DNA of 6,841 nt, taken from positions 1 to 6,841 of the forward strand of contig JAIEQQ010000239.1 in assembly GCA_019747615.1 (NCBI GenBank). Direction: 5' to 3'. Both the position numbers and the translations under genes were made by a program. Position 1 is the stretch's first letter. Every line of letters starts with the position of its first letter. The DNA is from Phycisphaerales bacterium. GTDB lineage: Bacteria; Planctomycetota; Phycisphaerae; Phycisphaerales; UBA1924. Positions 1-3,806 of the stretch are shown here, one piece after another. The notes under the pieces were generated by a model. That model was not told the origin of the DNA. It made no database searches and was given only the letters and a program-made list of their open reading frames with translations.

Positions 1-511
1 CATCGAACGACAGACCAGCCTCAAGTCGCTCATCGAGGCGGGCACGATCATCGACGGCAAGGTCAGCGCCGCGATGCTCCAGACGATCTTCTTCCCTGGC
101 TCGGCCTTGCACGATCTGGCGGTGGTGATCAACGACAACACCCTCGTCGCGGCCGGCGTGCAGCTCCCGCTCGCTGAGGCCGGCGACATGGAAGACTCGC
201 AGCTCGGCTCGCGACATCGAGCCGCGGTGGGTGTGTCGCAGGAGACTGACGCAGTGGTCGTCGTCGTCTCTGAGGAAACCGGGACGATCTCGATCGCCGA
301 GAAGGGCGAGCTGACGCGCGGCTTGAACGAGGACGAGCTGCGATCGCTGCTGATCTTGAAGTTCAACCGCGGCCTCGTCACCCAGTTGACCGGGCCCAAC
401 GCGCCGACCGCCGTCGAGGGCGAGCCCGCCCGCGCTGAAGACGATGAGGACCGGTCACGCGATGAGCAGAGCATCTTCGCCAGCGACATCCCCACGGAGC
501 GCCGGGCATGA
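1..511 (+). CDS. cdaA: CdaA-type diadenylate cyclase, 3' part (5' end outside window)
   Basis: This enzyme family condenses two ATP into the second messenger c-di-AMP at the cytoplasmic side of the membrane. The reading frame is open from base 2 and stops at 509-511; about 169 residues are visible and the N-terminal membrane helices lie outside the window. The DAC domain is recognisable: IERQTSLKSLIEAG at the left edge, IFFPGSALHD, then GSRHRAAVG with the RHR motif at 212-220, and VSEETGTISIA. These match CdaA proteins nearly block for block. One key difference is visible: the usual DGA metal/ATP motif reads DLA (codons at 113-121). The C-terminal tail is acidic and low in complexity. It overlaps the next gene by 4 bp, so the two are translationally coupled. 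The family call is firm; activity is uncertain because of the DLA change. Confidence 0.93.
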   Translation, partial: IERQTSLKSLIEAGTIIDGKVSAAMLQTIFFPGSALHDLAVVINDNTLVAAGVQLPLAEAGDMEDSQLGSRHRAAVGVSQETDAVVVVVSEETGTISIAEKGELTRGLNEDELRSLLILKFNRGLVTQLTGPNAPTAVEGEPARAEDDEDRSRDEQSIFASDIPTERRA

Positions 512-1536
512 GGACGTTCATCCACATCCTGCTGACGACGACGTTGGCGCTGCTGGTGTGGGCGTGGGCCGAGGGCGAGGGCCTCTCAACCGCCCCGGCG
601 ACGCCTCGACTGATCTTCGCGGCTCCGTCATCGAGCGATCTGTCGGCGCGCGTGGTGGATCCGTCGTGGAACTCGATTGTGACGGTGTCGCTTCGCGGGT
701 CGAACTCGTCGATCGGTGCAGCGCAACGTGCGATGCTCTCGCCATTGGTGCTGACGCCGGGCGTCGGGGCGTTTCCTTCAACGCCCGGTGCGCACCGGCT
801 GGACCTGCGCGACGTGCTTCGCGCTTCGCCGGAGATCCGGCGCACGGGCGTGAGCATCATGAGTGTCGAGCCGGCGACACTTGACGTGCGCGTGGATCAG
901 TTGGTCTCGCGCCAGGCGACGGTGCGGCTGCGTTCGCGAGGCGGCGAGCTTGCGCAGCCGGCAGTTGTCACGCCCGAGACGGTCACGCTCCGATTCCCCG
1001 CAGATGTCGGCAGCGCGGCGGGCACGGGCGTGTCGGCGAAGCTGCCCGAGGTGCTGGAGCTTGAGGCGGTGCTGGATCTGGCGACGATCGCGCCGGGCAC
1101 GGGCGCGAAGGCGACCGGAGCCGCGGACGTGCGTGTGCCGGTGACGATCCCCAGCGCGTGGCGCGAGCTGGGCGTACAGGATCCGGTGCCGGCGATGGTC
1201 ACCGTCTCGTTTGTTCGCGGCACGCCCGACGAGGCGATCACACTCCCGTCGATCCCTGTCGTCGTCGTGATTGACCCCGATGCGCCGAGTGCCGCTGGTT
1301 GGCAGATCGAGCTGATCGACTCATACGTGCGTGATGTGAAGATCATCGGGCCCGCCGTCGCCCTCGCCCGCTTGCGAGATGGCAAGACCCAGGCGCGGGC
1401 GGTGGCGGTGCTGGGCGAAGGCGATCTGGTCGTGGGAGATCGGTTGCTGCCGGTGACGATCGCGACGGGTGTTGATGGCGTGCGAGCCGATGGCGAGGGG
1501 CGCGCGGCGCGGGTGCGAGTGAGCCGCAAGAAGTAG
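508..1536 (+). CDS. cdaR: YbbR-domain membrane-anchored protein, CdaR-like regulator of the diadenylate cyclase
   Basis: A 342-residue protein. The N-terminus has a short cytoplasmic start and one hydrophobic segment (about residues 4-22, [18 protein letters not shown]), followed by an extracytoplasmic beta-rich region. I see YbbR-like repeats at roughly residues 33-125, 126-235 and 240-340, with phrases such as [20 protein letters not shown] and [13 protein letters not shown] that resemble YbbR units; the repeat borders are approximate. In Firmicutes, CdaR is encoded directly after cdaA and modulates the cyclase through the membrane. The ATGA overlap (508-511) and a GGAG Shine-Dalgarno at 496-499, 8 bases before the ATG, support this start and co-expression. 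The usual third partner of the Firmicutes operon, glmM, does not follow. Sequence similarity within the YbbR family is weak, so position next to cdaA carries much of the call. Confidence 0.82.
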   Translation: MRTFIHILLTTTLALLVWAWAEGEGLSTAPATPRLIFAAPSSSDLSARVVDPSWNSIVTVSLRGSNSSIGAAQRAMLSPLVLTPGVGAFPSTPGAHRLDLRDVLRASPEIRRTGVSIMSVEPATLDVRVDQLVSRQATVRLRSRGGELAQPAVVTPETVTLRFPADVGSAAGTGVSAKLPEVLELEAVLDLATIAPGTGAKATGAADVRVPVTIPSAWRELGVQDPVPAMVTVSFVRGTPDEAITLPSIPVVVVIDPDAPSAAGWQIELIDSYVRDVKIIGPAVALARLRDGKTQARAVAVLGEGDLVVGDRLLPVTIATGVDGVRADGEGRAARVRVSRKK

Positions 1537-1560
1537 ATGGGACGACGACGACGACGGCGC

Positions 1561-1577
1561 GGGGTGGGCGGGGTGGG
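1561..1577 (+). other. G-quadruplex motif downstream of the YbbR gene
   Basis: The bases GGGGTGGGCGGGGTGGG give four runs of three or more G separated by single-base loops T, C and T, also readable as two copies of a 9-base unit. Single-base loops are known to favour very stable parallel quadruplexes. It starts 25 bases after the stop codon of the YbbR gene and lies on the coding strand, so the mRNA 3' end could fold too. No classical hairpin terminator was found for the cdaA-cdaR unit, so this may influence the 3' end; that role is inference. Confidence 0.55.
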
Positions 1578-1818
1578 CTGCGTGCCTGCTGTTCCTGCCC
1601 CTGCGGATTGGCCCGATGCGAAGTCACAATGCTTGCCCGCGGCGTTACCGTGGACCTCGTTCACGCACGCCATCTGCCATGTATTTGGATTGTGTTTGTG
1701 TTGTTCTGGGCGACTTGTCGCCGAAACCTCGAAATCGCACGTCCGCCCGTCTAACCTTGTCCCCCCGGTCAGCGCCGATTTTTCGACGCCGATCCGGGTC
1801 GATATCGGGCTCCAGTTT

Positions 1819-1841
1819 CCCCATCCCCGCGGCCCCTCCCC
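1819..1841 (-). other. Minus-strand G-quadruplex motif (C-rich block) in the atpA leader
   Basis: On the plus strand there are four runs of four C (1819-1822, 1825-1828, 1833-1836, 1838-1841) with loops AT, GCGG and T. The minus strand therefore carries four G4 runs with loops of 1, 4 and 2 bases, fitting the standard quadruplex pattern. It lies 32 bases before the atpA start codon on the template strand. A regulatory effect is not shown by sequence alone. Confidence 0.45.
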
Positions 1842-1861
1842 GGGCCCAGCACCGACCAAGC

Positions 1862-1866
1862 AAGGA
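1862..1866 (+). promoter_or_regulatory. Ribosome binding site of atpA
   Basis: AAGGA sits 7 bases before the ATG at 1874. It decides the start: the upstream in-frame extension to 1616 has no comparable site, and the protein from 1874 begins with [16 protein letters not shown], a normal AtpA N-terminus. Confidence 0.8.
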
Positions 1867-1873
1867 TCCGTCA

Positions 1874-3442
1874 ATGAAGATCCGTACCGACGAAATCGCG
1901 TCCGTCATCAAGCAGGAAATCGAGCAGTACTCCGGAGCACTCGAGGTTTCCGAAGTCGGCCGCGTCGTTGAAGTCGGTGACGGCATCGCCCGTATCTACG
2001 GCCTCTCTAACGCCATGGCCGGCGAGCTCCTGGAGTTCCAGACCAAGGACGGCTCGGTCATGGGCCAGGTCTTCAATCTCGAGCTCGACACCGTCGGCGC
2101 CGTCGTCTACGGCGACTACCTCTCGGTCAAAGAGGGTGACCTCGTCAAGGGCACCGGCCGTCTCATGGACGTTCCCGTCGGGCCCGAGCTGCTGGGCCGC
2201 GTGGTGAACCCGCTGGGCCAGGTGCTGGACGACGGCGTCGCGCTGATCACCAGCGAGCGCCGCAAGGTGGACATCATCGCCCCGGGCATCGCCGAGCGCA
2301 AGCCGGTGCACGAGCCGCTGCAGACGGGCATCAAGGCTGTTGACGCGATGATCCCGATCGGCAAGGGCCAGCGCGAGCTGATCATCGGCGACCGCAAGAC
2401 CGGCAAGACCGCCGTCGCGATTGACACGATCATCAACCAGAAGCAGTTCTGGGGCACGCCGGACGCCGTGGTGTGTGTGTATGTCGCCGTCGGTCAGAAG
2501 GAATCAACCGTCGCGGCGACGGTGGACACGCTGAAGAAGGCCGGCGCCCTTGAGTACACGATCATCGTGAACGCCGGTGCGTCTGACCCCGCGCCGATGC
2601 AGTACGTCGCGCCGTACTCCGGCACCGCCATGGCCGAGTACTTCATGTGGACGGGCAAGACCCCGGGCATGAAGCTGCCCAACGGCATGCCGATGCCCAA
2701 GCACGCCCTGTGCATCTATGACGACCTCAGCAAGCAAGCCGTGGCGTATCGCCAGCTCTCGCTGCTGCTGCGTCGCCCCCCCGGCCGCGAGGCGTACCCC
2801 GGCGACGTGTTCTATCTCCACTCCCGCCTTCTCGAGCGTGCCGTCAAGCTCAGCGATGAGAACGGCGCCGGCTCGATCACCAGCCTCCCGATCATCGAGA
2901 CCCAGGAAGGCGACGTCTCGGCGTACATCCCCACCAACGTCATCTCCATCACCGACGGCCAGATCTACCTCGAGCCCGAGCTCTTCTTCGCCGGCGTCCG
3001 CCCCGCGATCAACGCCGGTATCTCCGTCAGCCGCGTCGGTGGCTCCGCCCAGATCAAGGCCATGAAGCAGATCGCCGGCTCGCTGCGACTGGACCTTGCC
3101 AGCTATCGCGAACTGGAAGCCTTCGCCCAGCTCGGCACCGAACTGGACAAGGCCACCCAGCGCCAGCTCGACCGCGGCGCCCGCATGGTCGAACTCCTCA
3201 AGCAGCCCCAGTACGGCCCGATGAACGTCATCGACCAAGTCATCAGCATCTTCGCCGCCACCCGCGGCCTGCTCGACGACGTCCCCACCAGCAAGGTCCG
3301 CGAGTTCGAGATCAAGCTGATCGAGTACATGAACGGCCTGGGCAAGGCCGTGCGTGATAAGCTTGTTGAGACGAAGGACATCAAGGCCGTGGAGAAGGAC
3401 CTCGAGGCGGCGGTGCGGACGTTTAAGACGACGTTTAAGTAG
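1874..3442 (+). CDS. atpA: F-type ATP synthase subunit alpha (AtpA)
   Basis: Complete 522-residue alpha subunit of the F1 sector, which forms the alpha3-beta3 hexamer that makes ATP from the proton or sodium gradient at the membrane. Visible marks, in order: N-terminal helix and beta-barrel (about 1-95) with [32 protein letters not shown] and [18 protein letters not shown]; Walker A GDRKTGKT at residues 172-179, with K where E. coli has Q (as in mycobacteria); IYDDLSKQ around D283-D284; [12 protein letters not shown]; and ISVSRVGG with the arginine finger at R387. The C-terminal helical domain ends in FKTTFK. Length is normal overall, but residues 263-276 (bases 2660-2701) are a Met/Pro/Lys-rich insertion before Walker B relative to E. 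coli and mycobacterial AtpA. No atpH, atpG or atpD flanks it, unlike the usual atpBEFHAGDC order. It has its own leader and downstream hairpins, so it is probably transcribed alone. Confidence 0.98.
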   Translation: MKIRTDEIASVIKQEIEQYSGALEVSEVGRVVEVGDGIARIYGLSNAMAGELLEFQTKDGSVMGQVFNLELDTVGAVVYGDYLSVKEGDLVKGTGRLMDVPVGPELLGRVVNPLGQVLDDGVALITSERRKVDIIAPGIAERKPVHEPLQTGIKAVDAMIPIGKGQRELIIGDRKTGKTAVAIDTIINQKQFWGTPDAVVCVYVAVGQKESTVAATVDTLKKAGALEYTIIVNAGASDPAPMQYVAPYSGTAMAEYFMWTGKTPGMKLPNGMPMPKHALCIYDDLSKQAVAYRQLSLLLRRPPGREAYPGDVFYLHSRLLERAVKLSDENGAGSITSLPIIETQEGDVSAYIPTNVISITDGQIYLEPELFFAGVRPAINAGISVSRVGGSAQIKAMKQIAGSLRLDLASYRELEAFAQLGTELDKATQRQLDRGARMVELLKQPQYGPMNVIDQVISIFAATRGLLDDVPTSKVREFEIKLIEYMNGLGKAVRDKLVETKDIKAVEKDLEAAVRTFKTTFK

Positions 3443-3477
3443 TTCGGATCATCGCTGAATCCTGTGCCTTTGGGTAC

Positions 3478-3496
3478 CCCCTCTCTCCGAGAGGGG
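3478..3496 (+). terminator. Hairpin just after atpA, no T-tract
   Basis: CCCCTCTC pairs perfectly with GAGAGGGG across the loop TCC. It starts 36 bases after the atpA stop. No run of T follows, so it is either a 3'-end stabilising hairpin, a Rho-assisted terminator or a dispersed REP-like palindrome rather than a classical intrinsic terminator. Confidence 0.45.
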
Positions 3497-3597
3497 CCGG
3501 AGCCTTTGCCCGTGCCAAGCCGGAGACTTACCAGTGATCCGGATGAGTTGAGCCCGGGGCGAGCGAACTCCGCTGAACACAGATGACTTGAATCCAT

Positions 3598-3625
3598 ACA
3601 GCCCACGGCCCGTGCCGTGGGCTGT
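3598..3625 (+). terminator. Strong hairpin, probable atpA terminator
   Basis: A perfect 12-bp stem, ACAGCCCACGGC pairing with GCCGTGGGCTGT, closes a 4-base loop (CCGT, 3610-3613). It is followed by a weak T-containing stretch (GTGCTTTGTG). Placement between two same-direction genes and the high stem stability support a terminator, although the T-tract is poor. Confidence 0.6.
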
Positions 3626-3794
3626 GTGCTTTGTGGGCGATGGGTCGGGGCGGACCATCGGATGTGATGCCGGGGGTTTTGCTGGCGTGTCGGTGTCAAT
3701 GCTCGAAGAAATGTTAGCCAGAGATGCAGATTTTCGCCCACAGACACTCGCCTGAGCGGTACCGTTAGTACCTTAGTTTGGAAGTCACCGGATC

Positions 3795-3800
3795 AAGGAG
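3795..3800 (+). promoter_or_regulatory. Ribosome binding site of the propeller gene
   Basis: AAGGAG lies 6 bases before the ATG at 3807, an almost perfect Shine-Dalgarno. It selects this ATG over the in-frame ATG at 3828, which would also shorten the signal peptide. Confidence 0.85.
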
Positions 3801-3806
3801 CCCCGG

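Larger units (their letters stand above)
1537..1873. other. Intergenic region between the YbbR gene and atpA
   Basis: This 337-base stretch holds no credible gene. In order it contains five GAC triplets (1541-1555), a plus-strand G-quadruplex motif (1561-1577), a T-rich stretch (about 1679-1708) that stands out in this GC-rich DNA and could hold the atpA promoter, a small inverted repeat GGCGAC-TT-GTCGCC (1709-1722), a C-rich block (1819-1841) and the atpA ribosome binding site. I could not find a convincing -35/-10 pair. The atpA frame is open upstream to 1616, but the extension is Arg/Pro/Ser-rich with no resemblance to AtpA. The length implies a long 5' leader or a distant promoter. Confidence 0.7.
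3443..3806. other. Intergenic region between atpA and the propeller gene
   Basis: A 364-base spacer with no credible gene on either strand. The left half carries two perfect hairpins (3478-3496 and 3598-3625). The right half should hold the promoter and leader of the next gene; its AT content rises from about 3700 to 3790, and an inverted repeat GGTAC-N5-GTACC lies at 3757-3771. I could not assign -35/-10 boxes with confidence. No tRNA-like or known RNA fold was recognised. Confidence 0.65.

Noticed and set aside
1685..1713. TTGGAT as a -35 box for atpA
   Set aside because: At the expected 16-18 base spacing the sequence is GC-rich (GGGCGA), with no -10-like element.
1616..1873. In-frame 5' extension of atpA (start at 1616)
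   Set aside because: The extra 86 residues are Arg/Pro/Ser-rich and unlike any AtpA N-terminus, while the ATG at 1874 has a good Shine-Dalgarno and starts a normal AtpA.
897..1874. Minus-strand open frame of 325 codons over the YbbR gene
   Set aside because: Composition is Thr/Ser/Arg-rich and low in complexity, and it lies opposite a gene supported by operon structure and a membrane segment.
3680..3715. Minus-strand TTGACA (complement of TGTCAA near 3698) as a divergent promoter
   Set aside because: No -10-like sequence follows at the right spacing and no minus-strand gene lies beyond it.
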